From Candidatus Cryptobacteroides sp. (lineage in GTDB: Bacteria > Bacteroidota > Bacteroidia > Bacteroidales > UBA932), in assembly GCA_029257745.1 (NCBI GenBank), contig JARIAS010000038.1, positions 1-42,756 on the forward strand: 42,756 bases of DNA. The letters run 5' to 3'. The notes beneath the pieces were generated by a model. The model worked only from the letters and a program-made list of their open reading frames with translations, was not told the origin of the DNA and searched no databases. How positions within the stretch are numbered: position 1 is the stretch's first letter; every line of letters starts with the position of its first letter. The translations under genes were made by a program, and so were the position numbers. Shown piece after piece: positions 1 to 7,886 of this stretch.

Positions 1-65
1 GTACTTCCCTTATCAGTGTTCTTCCATTCTAATAATTCCTCGTAGATTTTTCTTTTAAATATCAT
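1..65 (-). CDS. AAA family ATPase (DUF4143-type), N-terminal fragment
   Basis: Too short for the ORF track. Reading leftward from an ATG at 63-65, the reverse strand is open to the window edge and begins MIFKRKIYEELLEWKN. This is how many Bacteroidales AAA_14/DUF4143 ATPases begin: a short basic and aromatic N-terminus a few residues before the P-loop. Only about 21 codons are present and the Walker A motif would lie outside the window, so the family call rests on the N-terminus alone. These proteins are common accessory ATPases of unclear role, sometimes associated with toxin-antitoxin-like or mobile regions. The rest of the gene is not visible. Confidence 0.6.
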   Translation of the reverse strand, partial: MIFKRKIYEELLEWKNTDKGS

Positions 66-555
66 ATTACAGTGAAAAATAAATACGAATATAAGTTTTA
101 CTGCACAAATCTCAAAATTTATATCCATAATTTATGCACAAATCTCAAAATTTAAATCTTATTACACAGTCTATCTACTATTGTGAAATATGTTCACAGG
201 CTTATACAAATTACCTACATATGCTTATGTCTTAAATTATCATAGTAAATCCTTGATTAATATACTCTTATCAGTACAACACTCTATGCTTAATCCCGTA
301 TTTACCATTTACACAAAAAAAATATAGTGCCGTCAATAAAATCAAGTCTAAGCTATATATAATTCAGTCTAATCATTGGCACTAATAAATATGTTACAGT
401 CTTTATTATAAATAAAGTCAAGTGCAGAGAGTTATCATATTTGAAGAGCTCTAATGGCAATGAAAGTCTTAAGAGTTCGTCTAAGTGTAGAAAGAGTAAT
501 ACCTAATATTTCAATTTATATAAAGATTAGTATAATTTAGCAGATTCTGACATTA
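66..555. other. AT-rich intergenic region, no gene recognised
   Basis: About 490 bases separate the ATPase start from the O-methyltransferase stop. I find no convincing ORF, tRNA or complete terminator. It holds a 20-base perfect direct repeat at 102-121 and 135-154, and a distant 7-base inverted pair (325-331 with 378-384). A short open stretch of about 26 codons (from an ATG near 459) resembles nothing I know. Both flanking genes read leftward, so the promoter of the ATPase gene should lie in the left part. Confidence 0.6.
102..154. repeat. 20-bp direct repeat, two copies, 33-bp period
   Basis: The sequence TGCACAAATCTCAAAATTTA occurs at 102-121 and again at 135-154 with no mismatch, separated by 13 bases. 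On the reverse strand, the direction of the ATPase gene at 65, the unit reads TAAATTTTGAGATTTGTGCA. That contains near matches to the Bacteroidota -7 box (TAnnTTTG with one extra base). It may be a duplicated promoter or a paired protein-binding site; which of the two is inference. Confidence 0.75.
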
Positions 556-1188
556 TTACTTTTTGCGTATTAGACTTATTCCATCACGTAGTGGCAATAT
601 AACTACATCTACACGAGGGTCATTAGCTATCATCTCATTAAACTGCATAATCCCCTGAGTTTGTTTGTCTTGGTCTATTTTGTCAGCGTAAACTTTTCCA
701 GACCATAGCACATCGTCAGCAATAATAAGACCACCCTTGCGAACTTTATCAAAAACAGCCTTGTAATAGTCTATATATTCTCTTTTATTGGCATCTATGA
801 ATACTAAGTCATAGCAAGTGTCTAGCTTATTGATATTGTCTAAAGCATCTCCAAAATGCACAATTATTTTGTCCTTTACACCAGCACGCTCTTGTGCTTC
901 ATAAATTAGATCTGCCAATTCATCATTTATTTCTAAAGAATCAATATGCCCATCATTTTCAAGGCCATAAGCAAGGCAAATAGACGAGTATCCTGTAAAT
1001 GCACCTATTTCTAATATGTTTTTAGCCCTAGTTAATCTTACTAGCATAGTTAAAAGTTGGCCTTGAACCTGTCCTGATAGCATTCTTGGATAGTTTGTCC
1101 TGATATTTGTTTGTCTAACAAGCCATCTTAAAGCCTCTGTCTCTTTAGAACTAAAATTCTCTATATATTGATTTTCTTTTGTTTTCAT
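556..1188 (-). CDS. SAM-dependent O-methyltransferase (COMT-like, class I)
   Basis: Predicted cytosolic methyltransferase of the small bacterial catechol-O-methyltransferase-like family, 210 residues, the usual length. Motif I for S-adenosylmethionine reads ILEIGAFTGYSS. The downstream VFIDANK stretch carries the expected metal-binding aspartate, followed by GGLIIADDVLWSGKV. In relatives this last stretch usually reads DNVLW, so an Asp stands where Asn normally helps hold Mg2+. The track ORF starts at 1236, but that would run about 47 bases into the preceding peptidase gene. The ATG at 1188 leaves one base between the genes and matches the family N-terminus. It is the last gene of the leftward operon. 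The true substrate cannot be told from the sequence. Confidence 0.88.
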   Translation of the reverse strand: MKTKENQYIENFSSKETEALRWLVRQTNIRTNYPRMLSGQVQGQLLTMLVRLTRAKNILEIGAFTGYSSICLAYGLENDGHIDSLEINDELADLIYEAQERAGVKDKIIVHFGDALDNINKLDTCYDLVFIDANKREYIDYYKAVFDKVRKGGLIIADDVLWSGKVYADKIDQDKQTQGIMQFNEMIANDPRVDVVILPLRDGISLIRKK

Positions 1189-1189
1189 A

Positions 1190-2413
1190 TTAAATATATG
1201 TAAGACTAGACATGTCTGTAAAAATAGTATTAGCAATAACTTGTAAATTCTCCGCCTCTATGGCATCTATCTTTTCAAAAAGATCTTTGTCATCAGCTAT
1301 CTTATTCAGAGAAAGCAGGGATTTGCCCATGTTAAGACATTGATACTCATTGTTATCAGCAGATATTGCAAGTTGCCCCTTAAGTTGCTTTTTTGCTGCA
1401 TTTAATTGCCTGTCGCTAAGCTTTGTCTTTTTTAGATTATTGAGTATGCTATATACCTTTTTACTGCATTGTTCTATATTGTTTTTATCGCAGCCAAAGA
1501 AAATGCTAAATAGTCCCGTATCACTATATGGAGTATAGTTTGCTTCGACATTGTATACCCAGCCGTGTTTCTCCCTTAATACCTTATTTAGCATAGAATT
1601 TGAGGCAGGACCTCCTAATATATTGCATAAAAGTGCAGTAGCAATTCTTCCCTTTTCATCATATAAAGAGGGGGCAAAGTTGCCTATTATAGCCAGAGCC
1701 TCATTATTGTCCTTTTTAACAACCTTATTAAAGGGACTATATACTACGGGAGAAAGCACTCTGTCATAAGCCTTTACCTCATTGCCTTGTGGAAAAAAAC
1801 TGTCGATTAATTTAATAAGTTCTTTTTCTGCCCTCTTTTCATCTATATTACATACAAGGCTAAAAACCATATTGTTAGCTGTAAAATGAAGCCTTGCAAA
1901 GTCTATTAATTCTTGGCTACTTATAGCAGCAACACTCTTGCTGTCCCCAAGAATAGTTTTACCCAATGGGTGGCAGCCAAAGATTAGTTCCTCAAATCTG
2001 TCTATTATATCTTCGCTAGGATTGTCTTGATAGGACTTTATCTCATCAATTACCACAGTCTTTTCTACCTCAATCTCTTTTTTGGGGAAACTAGGGCTAC
2101 TAGCAAGCTCTAGCAGGAGACTTTCAGCCTTTTTAATATCCTCCTTAAGAACAGTAGCATATATTACAAGCTCTTCTTTAGTGGTATAGGCATTCAGCTC
2201 TCCTCCAAGTTTATCTAGATAGTTATTTATAATACGGGCACTTTTATCCTTGCTGCCCTTGAATATTGTGTGCTCTGCGAAATGGGTAATGCCATTGTGA
2301 AAGTTTGACTCATCTCTTGTTCCACATCTTATTGTGATAGCACAATATGCAACAGATGAATTGGACCTCTTAATAGCATATCTTAGTCCACTCTTACTTT
2401 CTCCTATTATCAT
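1190..2413 (-). CDS. M16 family zinc metallopeptidase (processing-peptidase type)
   Basis: 407 residues, a single M16 unit of about 45 kDa like the mitochondrial processing-peptidase beta and YmxG families. The zinc site is intact: HFAEH (His44, Glu47, His48) with Glu124 at the expected spacing as third ligand. The C-terminal half carries the usual degenerate M16 repeat (around MLNKVLREKHGWVYNVEANY). No signal peptide is visible, so it is probably cytoplasmic, or exported by a route not visible here. Its ATG overlaps the stop of the upstream secreted-protein gene by four bases, implying translational coupling. The physiological substrate is unknown; related enzymes degrade or trim peptides. 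Confidence 0.9.
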   Translation of the reverse strand: MIIGESKSGLRYAIKRSNSSVAYCAITIRCGTRDESNFHNGITHFAEHTIFKGSKDKSARIINNYLDKLGGELNAYTTKEELVIYATVLKEDIKKAESLLLELASSPSFPKKEIEVEKTVVIDEIKSYQDNPSEDIIDRFEELIFGCHPLGKTILGDSKSVAAISSQELIDFARLHFTANNMVFSLVCNIDEKRAEKELIKLIDSFFPQGNEVKAYDRVLSPVVYSPFNKVVKKDNNEALAIIGNFAPSLYDEKGRIATALLCNILGGPASNSMLNKVLREKHGWVYNVEANYTPYSDTGLFSIFFGCDKNNIEQCSKKVYSILNNLKKTKLSDRQLNAAKKQLKGQLAISADNNEYQCLNMGKSLLSLNKIADDKDLFEKIDAIEAENLQVIANTIFTDMSSLTYI

Positions 2414-3225
2414 CTTAAAAACCTCATCTTGAAAAGATCATACTTAGTAAAACCTGCCCTCTGCTTGCAATTATATTTTTTTAAGTAATATAATTCATGA
2501 GTTTTTGCATCAAAAAGCATCTTATAACAAATATGTCTGCCATTAAAGTCAGCAGAATTGATGCAATAACTTACTAGTGCATTCTCTCTGTTGATAAAAT
2601 GGCTGTCTGCACTAGTATCATCTACTATGAATATATTTTTCTTTGTAAATTTATCAAGATTAATATTGTCCAAATCAAAGGCTAAATCACTTTTAGCTAA
2701 ATAGATAGGCTTTCCCCTTGCCTTGCTTAAAGATTTAGAATGTATGTTGGAAAAAGTACTGTATAAAGATTGTTTAATATAATTTTGCATTATATTAACA
2801 ATAGCAGGTAGGTAGTTTTCTAAGCGTGTGCTTATTTTACTCTTCGAACATATAGGAAATTCTACGACTTCCAGCATCTTGTCTATTTTATCTCCACTAC
2901 CGCCTTTAACTATTTTAAGAGCTAATATATCATGCTTGCTTTCAAAACAATGTTTGAGGATAGTGCTAATCATAAAATAATAATCATCTCTTGTTTTTAG
3001 AATTTCAAAGTCTTCTTTGCTACAAAATTCAAATGGGGATATCAGCCATGTATTCTTTACAGCTTCTTTAATACATCTGTCTAAAAAGGGATTTCCACTC
3101 AATACAACCTTTGTTTGTCGCATTGGGAAGTCTCTTAACTTCTCTCCTTTAGTCAGGATTTTTATTTGGGAAAAAGCCTGTAAGGATATTAATAATATGA
3201 TGATTATTGATAAAATACGTTTCAT
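2410..3225 (-). CDS. Secreted protein of unknown function
   Basis: 271 residues with a clear N-terminal signal peptide: Met-Lys-Arg, a hydrophobic run, then a likely signal peptidase I site after QAFSQ. The mature part has no domain I can name. It contains several lone cysteines and ends in a basic segment (KYDLFKMRFLR). From memory, similar proteins sit next to M16 peptidases in other Bacteroidales, but I could not check this. It is the first gene of a three-gene leftward operon and overlaps the peptidase start by four bases. The -7 box ends only about five bases before the ATG, so the transcript may be leaderless. The start choice is firm because the signal peptide begins exactly there. Confidence 0.75.
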   Translation of the reverse strand: MKRILSIIIILLISLQAFSQIKILTKGEKLRDFPMRQTKVVLSGNPFLDRCIKEAVKNTWLISPFEFCSKEDFEILKTRDDYYFMISTILKHCFESKHDILALKIVKGGSGDKIDKMLEVVEFPICSKSKISTRLENYLPAIVNIMQNYIKQSLYSTFSNIHSKSLSKARGKPIYLAKSDLAFDLDNINLDKFTKKNIFIVDDTSADSHFINRENALVSYCINSADFNGRHICYKMLFDAKTHELYYLKKYNCKQRAGFTKYDLFKMRFLR

Positions 3226-3230
3226 AAATG

Positions 3231-3238
3231 CAAAGTTA
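3231..3238 (-). promoter_or_regulatory. -7 box of the secreted protein-M16-methyltransferase operon
   Basis: On the reverse strand the bases read TAACTTTG, a perfect match to the Bacteroidota -7 consensus TAnnTTTG. Transcription should begin about four bases downstream, near 3227, only two bases before the ATG at 3225. No convincing -33 TTTG is seen. Confidence 0.6.
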
Positions 3239-3252
3239 CAAAAATTAATATG

Positions 3253-3260
3253 TACATTTG
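3253..3260 (+). promoter_or_regulatory. -7 box of dnaX
   Basis: TACATTTG matches TAnnTTTG. The predicted start site is near 3264, giving a leader of about 20 bases before the dnaX ATG at 3285. It lies 15 bases from the divergent promoter of the leftward operon, so the two probably share this 59-base gap. Confidence 0.6.
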
Positions 3261-3284
3261 TTTGTTTAGCATAAAGAATTTATA

Positions 3285-5132
3285 ATGGCAGAATACATCG
3301 TTTCGGCAAGAAAATATAGACCAGATTCATTTGAATCGCTTATTGGGCAAGACAATATTGCACAGACTTTGAAAAACTCGATATCTAGGGACAAACTAGC
3401 TCATGCTTATTTGTTTTGTGGTCCCAGAGGTGTGGGAAAGACTAGTGCAGCACGTATTTTTGCAAAAACCATTAATTGTCAAAATCTTAATGAAAAGAAT
3501 GAACCTTGCGGACATTGTGAATCCTGTGTTTCTTTTAATGAGGGACGTTCTTATTGTATTCATGAAATGGATGCAGCCTCTAATAACAGCGTAGATGAGA
3601 TTAAAACGCTAATAGAGCAGGTGTATATACCTCCTCAAGTGGGTAAGTATAGCGTGTATATAGTTGATGAGGTACATATGTTGTCTACTGCAGCTTTCAA
3701 TGCTTTTTTGAAGACCTTGGAAGAACCTCCTGCCTATGCAATTTTCATACTTGCGACTACTGAAAAGCATAAAATCCCTGCTACAATACTATCTAGATGT
3801 CAGACATTTGATTTTAAGCGTATTACAGTAAGTGATATAGTATTGAATTTAAGAAATATAGCAGAAAAAGAGTCTATAACAATAGATGATGAGTCTTTGC
3901 ATATTATAGCGATGAAATCTGATGGGGCTATGAGAGATGCCTTGACTATTTTTGATCAGACAGTTGCTTTTTGTGGTGAGAATATAAGTTACGATGCCGT
4001 ATTGAGAAATCTAAATGTTTTAGATTATGAATATAGTTTTCGTCTTGTAGATTATTTTCTTAGTTCTGATTATGCCAAGGCCTTATTGGTCTTCAATGAG
4101 GTTTTGTCTAAGGGCTTTAATTCTTTATACTTTGTATCAGCATTAAGTACACATTTTAGGAATCTGTTAGTCGCTAAGACCGCTGAATCACAGGTTCTTA
4201 TGGATTTGCCACAATCCTTGAAGCAGAGGTATATACAGCAGGCTTCAGGACTATCTTTGGCATTTATATATGAGGCCCTCAATATATGTGCAAGCTGTGA
4301 ATCAAGCTATAAGCATAGTGTCAATCCAAGATTGGCGATTGAATTTGCATTGATAAAGCTATGTTTTATAGTACAAGCACCTAAGCAAGAGAGTATAGCT
4401 GTTTTAAAGAAAGAGGAAGTTTCTAGCACGGATAGAAACTCTGCACAGCTAAATGAGAAAAGTTCTGATAATCACAGACTTGAGGGTGATATGCAGGAGC
4501 ATAAGGCATCAGAAAAAAATATTGAGCAAAAACCTCAAGAGTCTAATAATCAAACTTTATCAAGTGGTACTGAAGCAAATACTGCTTCTCTTAATAAATC
4601 GGAACTTATAGGCAATAATGAAGAAAAGCCAGTAAGTGAGGGGAGTCCTGTGCAAGAAAAAGCAAAGAGAGGCCGTCGCCCTTTAAAGTCTACAATCTCT
4701 TTAAATAATATAGCTGAAGATAAAAAAGTTCAGGATACTGTAAATGTTCAGATGGAGGATAGGATACCTGATGATGAGGAGATTCGACTGAAATGGAAGG
4801 AATTAGCTGGAGCATATGCCTCAAGACCTAGACTTGCAACGGCTATTGCTGAGTCTATATTGCAGATTGATTTGGCGGAAGACCATAAGCGAATCGTATT
4901 CTTGGTATCTAATCAAGCTCAGCAGCAGTGGCTGAGAGAAAATTTGTTGAGGGAATTGCAAACAAGATTATGCGAGCTACTTAGAACTACTAAAATAAGT
5001 TTGTTAGTTGATCTAATGCCAACGACTGAAGTAGTTCATAAACATATGACACAAAAAGAAAGAGGTGCTCATATGATGAATAATAATCCTAATGTAAAGG
5101 AATTGGTGGAAGATTTAAATTTAGATATATAA
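3285..5132 (+). CDS. dnaX: DNA polymerase III subunit tau/gamma
   Basis: 615-residue clamp-loader ATPase that opens the sliding clamp and ties together the replicative polymerases. The N-terminal AAA+ domain shows Walker A (GPRGVGKTS, residues 46-54), the zinc cysteines (Cys65, Cys75, Cys78, Cys81), Walker B (VDEVH) and the arginine-finger motif SRC. Residues about 170-370 form the lid and oligomerisation domains. A Gln/Glu/Ser-rich linker follows (about 375-490), then a C-terminal domain that would contact the polymerase. An A7 run (4513-4519) at codons 410-412, inside the linker, could allow frameshifting to a short gamma-like form. lptB follows after 13 bases. Identification is secure; the short form is hypothetical. 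Confidence 0.97.
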   Translation: MAEYIVSARKYRPDSFESLIGQDNIAQTLKNSISRDKLAHAYLFCGPRGVGKTSAARIFAKTINCQNLNEKNEPCGHCESCVSFNEGRSYCIHEMDAASNNSVDEIKTLIEQVYIPPQVGKYSVYIVDEVHMLSTAAFNAFLKTLEEPPAYAIFILATTEKHKIPATILSRCQTFDFKRITVSDIVLNLRNIAEKESITIDDESLHIIAMKSDGAMRDALTIFDQTVAFCGENISYDAVLRNLNVLDYEYSFRLVDYFLSSDYAKALLVFNEVLSKGFNSLYFVSALSTHFRNLLVAKTAESQVLMDLPQSLKQRYIQQASGLSLAFIYEALNICASCESSYKHSVNPRLAIEFALIKLCFIVQAPKQESIAVLKKEEVSSTDRNSAQLNEKSSDNHRLEGDMQEHKASEKNIEQKPQESNNQTLSSGTEANTASLNKSELIGNNEEKPVSEGSPVQEKAKRGRRPLKSTISLNNIAEDKKVQDTVNVQMEDRIPDDEEIRLKWKELAGAYASRPRLATAIAESILQIDLAEDHKRIVFLVSNQAQQQWLRENLLRELQTRLCELLRTTKISLLVDLMPTTEVVHKHMTQKERGAHMMNNNPNVKELVEDLNLDI

Positions 5133-5145
5133 TAGCTTAAAGATT

Positions 5146-5913
5146 ATGAAGTTGCGTTGTGAAAATTTGGTAAAGAAGTACGGCATAAGAACTGTCGTTA
5201 AAGGTGTGTCTATGGAAGTTGAGCAAGGGGAAATTGTAGGCTTTCTTGGACCTAATGGTGCAGGTAAGACAACAAGTTTTTATATGATAACAGGACAGAT
5301 TGTTCCAAATGCAGGTAGGATATATCTTGATGATGAGGATATTACTTCATTACCTATGTATAAGCGTGCAAAAAAAGGCTTAGGCTATTTATCTCAAGAA
5401 GCATCTGTATTTAGGAAAATGTCAGTGGAGGATAATATATTATCTGTAATGCAGATGTCTAATATGTCTAAAACTCAAATGTATGATAGATTAGAGGCCC
5501 TTATAGACGAATTTAATCTATCAAAGGTTCGTAAAAGTCTTGGTATTCAGCTGTCAGGTGGAGAAAAAAGACGTTGTGAGATAGCTAGGGCATTGGCAAT
5601 AGACCCTAAGTTTATTCTTCTTGATGAACCCTTTGCAGGAGTTGACCCCATAGCCGTAGAAGATATTCAATATATTATAGCAAAATTAAAATATAAAAAT
5701 ATCGGAGTAATTATTACTGACCATAATGTAGGAGAAACTCTTGCTATAACAGATAGAGCCTATTTGTTATATGAAGGCAATATCTTGCAATCTGGTACAC
5801 CAGAAGCTTTGGCATCAGATGAAGATGTAAGAACAAAATATTTAGGCTCAGGTTTTGTTTTAAGAAAATCTGTATCGGTAGAGCGTGCTAAAAAAGAGTA
5901 TGAGCAACCTTAG
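5146..5913 (+). CDS. lptB: LPS export ABC transporter ATPase LptB
   Basis: 255 residues. Cytoplasmic ATPase that, with LptF and LptG, drives lipopolysaccharide from the inner membrane onto the Lpt bridge. Visible motifs: Walker [10 protein letters not shown] (residues 35-43), Q-loop (YLSQEASVF), signature LSGGEKRR, Walker [13 protein letters not shown] and the switch histidine in TDHNV. The [18 protein letters not shown] stretch and the [11 protein letters not shown] stretch are typical of LptB rather than of amino acid importers. It probably shares the dnaX transcript, with a 13-base gap. The stop codon overlaps the stop of the convergent regulator gene, leaving no room for a terminator. Confidence 0.95.
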   Translation: MKLRCENLVKKYGIRTVVKGVSMEVEQGEIVGFLGPNGAGKTTSFYMITGQIVPNAGRIYLDDEDITSLPMYKRAKKGLGYLSQEASVFRKMSVEDNILSVMQMSNMSKTQMYDRLEALIDEFNLSKVRKSLGIQLSGGEKRRCEIARALAIDPKFILLDEPFAGVDPIAVEDIQYIIAKLKYKNIGVIITDHNVGETLAITDRAYLLYEGNILQSGTPEALASDEDVRTKYLGSGFVLRKSVSVERAKKEYEQP

Positions 5914-7061
5914 TTGCCTACATAGTTTGCAATATCATCTGTGGATATAGTTTTTCCTCCTAAGATGATAAGTCTCTCTATAACATTGCGAAGCTCTCTT
6001 ATATTACCTTGCCAAGATCTTTCTTGAAGCATAGTTATTGCCTTGTCTTCAATCTCTCTCATTGGCTGTCCTGCTTCAGCACAGATTTGTTTTATAAAAT
6101 AATCAATAAGAAGAGGTATATCTTCTTTTCTTTCATCTAGAGATGGAACTTTAATTAGGATAACACTTAATCTATGATAAAGGTCTTCTCTAAAGTTACC
6201 TTTTTTTATTTCTTCTTTTAGATTCTTATTAGTGGCAGCAATTACTCTTACATTGACAGTTATATCTTTATCACTGCCTACTCTAGTAAGTCTTTTTTCT
6301 TGTAAAACTCTTAGTACCTTTGCTTGGGCTGCAAGACTCATATCACCTATTTCATCTAAGAATAGTGTCCCCCCATCAGCTTGCTCAAATTTGCCTTTAT
6401 GCTGTTTTACTGCAGAAGTAAAAGCACCTTTTTCATGTCCAAAAAGTTCACTTTCTATAAGTTCAGATGGAATGGCAGCACAATTAACTTCTATGAGTGG
6501 TAGTTTGCTTCTGTCACTATATGAGTGTAAACTTCTGGCTACAAGCTCTTTACCTGTTCCGTTGCTTCCTGTTATAAGCACTCGTGCATCAGTCGGAGCT
6601 ACTTTTTGAATTATTTCTTTAATCTTACATATAGCCTCGGATTCTCCTATCATCTCTTGCCCATAGATTTTCTTTTTTAGGTTGTTATTATCTTTTAGGA
6701 GAGTAACTTTCTCGCTTGCATTCTTTATAGTAATAAGAATTCTGTTTAAGTCTAAGGGTTTTTGAATAAAATCGAAAGCTCCTTTTTTTATACAGTCAAC
6801 AGCTGTTTCTATATCACCATGTCCTGATATCATCACGATAGCTGCATCAATGCCTTCTTCAATCATCTTTTCTAAGACTTCAGTGCCTTCCATATTAGGC
6901 ATTTTTATGTCACAGAATATAACATCAAATTTTTCCTTATTAACGATGCTAAGGGCTTTTTCTCCATCTTCAGCTACTTCTACATCATAACCTTCATCTA
7001 TTAATATTTCTTTTAAAGAGTTACGTATGGCTCTTTCATCATCTATAACAAGGATTCTCAT
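5910..7061 (-). CDS. NtrC/NtrX-type sigma-54 response regulator without DNA-binding domain
   Basis: 383 residues. Receiver domain (1-120) with phospho-acceptor Asp51 in [10 protein letters not shown] and the conserved KP loop ([10 protein letters not shown]). An AAA+ sigma-54 interaction domain follows, with Walker A (GSNGTGKE), Walker B ([11 protein letters not shown]) and sensor II ([13 protein letters not shown]). The sigma-54 contact loop reads GAFTSA (212-217) instead of GAFTGA. The protein stops about 20 residues after sensor II (IANYVGN), so the C-terminal Fis-type helix-turn-helix of NtrC is missing. The track start at 7094 is rejected because MRILVIDDE at 7061 is the normal receiver start and lies below a good promoter. 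The likely partner kinase is the NtrY-like protein at 10482. Confidence 0.92.
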   Translation of the reverse strand: MRILVIDDERAIRNSLKEILIDEGYDVEVAEDGEKALSIVNKEKFDVIFCDIKMPNMEGTEVLEKMIEEGIDAAIVMISGHGDIETAVDCIKKGAFDFIQKPLDLNRILITIKNASEKVTLLKDNNNLKKKIYGQEMIGESEAICKIKEIIQKVAPTDARVLITGSNGTGKELVARSLHSYSDRSKLPLIEVNCAAIPSELIESELFGHEKGAFTSAVKQHKGKFEQADGGTLFLDEIGDMSLAAQAKVLRVLQEKRLTRVGSDKDITVNVRVIAATNKNLKEEIKKGNFREDLYHRLSVILIKVPSLDERKEDIPLLIDYFIKQICAEAGQPMREIEDKAITMLQERSWQGNIRELRNVIERLIILGGKTISTDDIANYVGN

Positions 7062-7091
7062 AATATTAAAATTAAAATGTTGCTCAATTGA

Positions 7092-7099
7092 CAAAGATA
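7092..7099 (-). promoter_or_regulatory. -7 box of the response regulator gene
   Basis: The reverse strand reads TATCTTTG, a perfect TAnnTTTG match. The predicted start is near 7088, giving a leader of about 27 bases. It lies back to back with the cmk promoter. Confidence 0.6.
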
Positions 7100-7131
7100 A
7101 ATAAATCTAATAATAGTTTTGTAAAATTTTG

Positions 7132-7139
7132 TAAATTTG
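7132..7139 (+). promoter_or_regulatory. -7 box of the cmk-ispH operon
   Basis: TAAATTTG followed by C, a standard Bacteroidota -7 box, about 30 bases of leader before the cmk ATG at 7173. A TTTTG lies 10 bases upstream, too close to be the -33 box. Confidence 0.6.
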
Positions 7140-7172
7140 CTTCTACTCTCATAACTAAAATGAGCATAAATT

Positions 7173-7886
7173 ATGGATATATCAAAGATTATAATAGCGA
7201 TAGATGGTTATTCGTCCACAGGTAAGAGTACATTTGCAAAGCTAATTGCACAGCACTTAAAGTTAAAATATATAGATTCTGGAGCTATATATAGGGCTGT
7301 AAGTCTATACGCTTTAGATAATCACTTTGTATCTGATGATAATCAGATTGATGTGAAAAATCTAGAACTCGCCTTGCAAAAACTTGAGGTACATTTTAAA
7401 AATATTGATGGAGAGACCTTTACATATATTGGAGAACTCTGCGTAGAAGAAGAAATAAGAACTCTTAGAGTATCAAATATCGTAAGTCCTATTGCAGAAC
7501 TTTCATGTGTTAGAAAGTATGTTGATACTAGTTTGAGGCATTTTGCAAATGATGGAGGCATAGTGATGGATGGTAGGGATATAGGAACAACAGTATTCCC
7601 TCAGGCTCAGCTTAAGGTATTCATGAGGGCTTCTGATTATATTAGGGCTAAAAGGCGTTATGAAGAGATGTTGGCAAGAGGAAATAAGACTAATATGGAA
7701 GAAGTTTTGTCTAATCTTAAAAATAGGGATTATATTGATTCTCATAGAGAAATCTCGCCTTTGAGACAGGCTGACGATGCTATTGTCTTGGATAATTCTT
7801 ATCTCACTTTACAGCAACAACTTCAATGGTTGGAATGGGTTTTAGAAAATAAGTTATTTCATGAATTTAAAAGTAGAAATAGATAA
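7173..7886 (+). CDS. cmk: Cytidylate kinase
   Basis: 237 residues, the usual length. Phosphorylates CMP and dCMP with ATP in pyrimidine nucleotide supply. The P-loop GYSSTGKST lies near the N-terminus, followed by the IDSGAIYRAV segment of the nucleotide-binding core and the diagnostic VMDGRDIGTTVFP motif. The basic lid region reads RAKRRYEEM, followed by LSNLKNRDYIDSHREISPL with the family's RD and R-x-x-SPL signature. The last 26 bases overlap the start of ispH in another frame, so the two are probably translated together. cmk next to ispH is a common Bacteroidota arrangement. Confidence 0.95.
   Translation: MDISKIIIAIDGYSSTGKSTFAKLIAQHLKLKYIDSGAIYRAVSLYALDNHFVSDDNQIDVKNLELALQKLEVHFKNIDGETFTYIGELCVEEEIRTLRVSNIVSPIAELSCVRKYVDTSLRHFANDGGIVMDGRDIGTTVFPQAQLKVFMRASDYIRAKRRYEEMLARGNKTNMEEVLSNLKNRDYIDSHREISPLRQADDAIVLDNSYLTLQQQLQWLEWVLENKLFHEFKSRNR

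Noticed and set aside
325-384. Inverted pair TAGTGCC / GGCACTA in the left gap as an RNA structure
   Set aside because: Only seven pairs with a 46-base loop and no promoter or T-run; likely chance.
66-555. Insertion-sequence remnant in the left gap
   Set aside because: No terminal inverted repeats, target duplication or recognisable transposase fragment.
6232-6609. 125-residue plus-strand ORF
   Set aside because: Antisense to the AAA+ domain of the response regulator, which has clear motifs; no promoter or ribosome-binding site, serine- and leucine-rich translation typical of a shadow frame.
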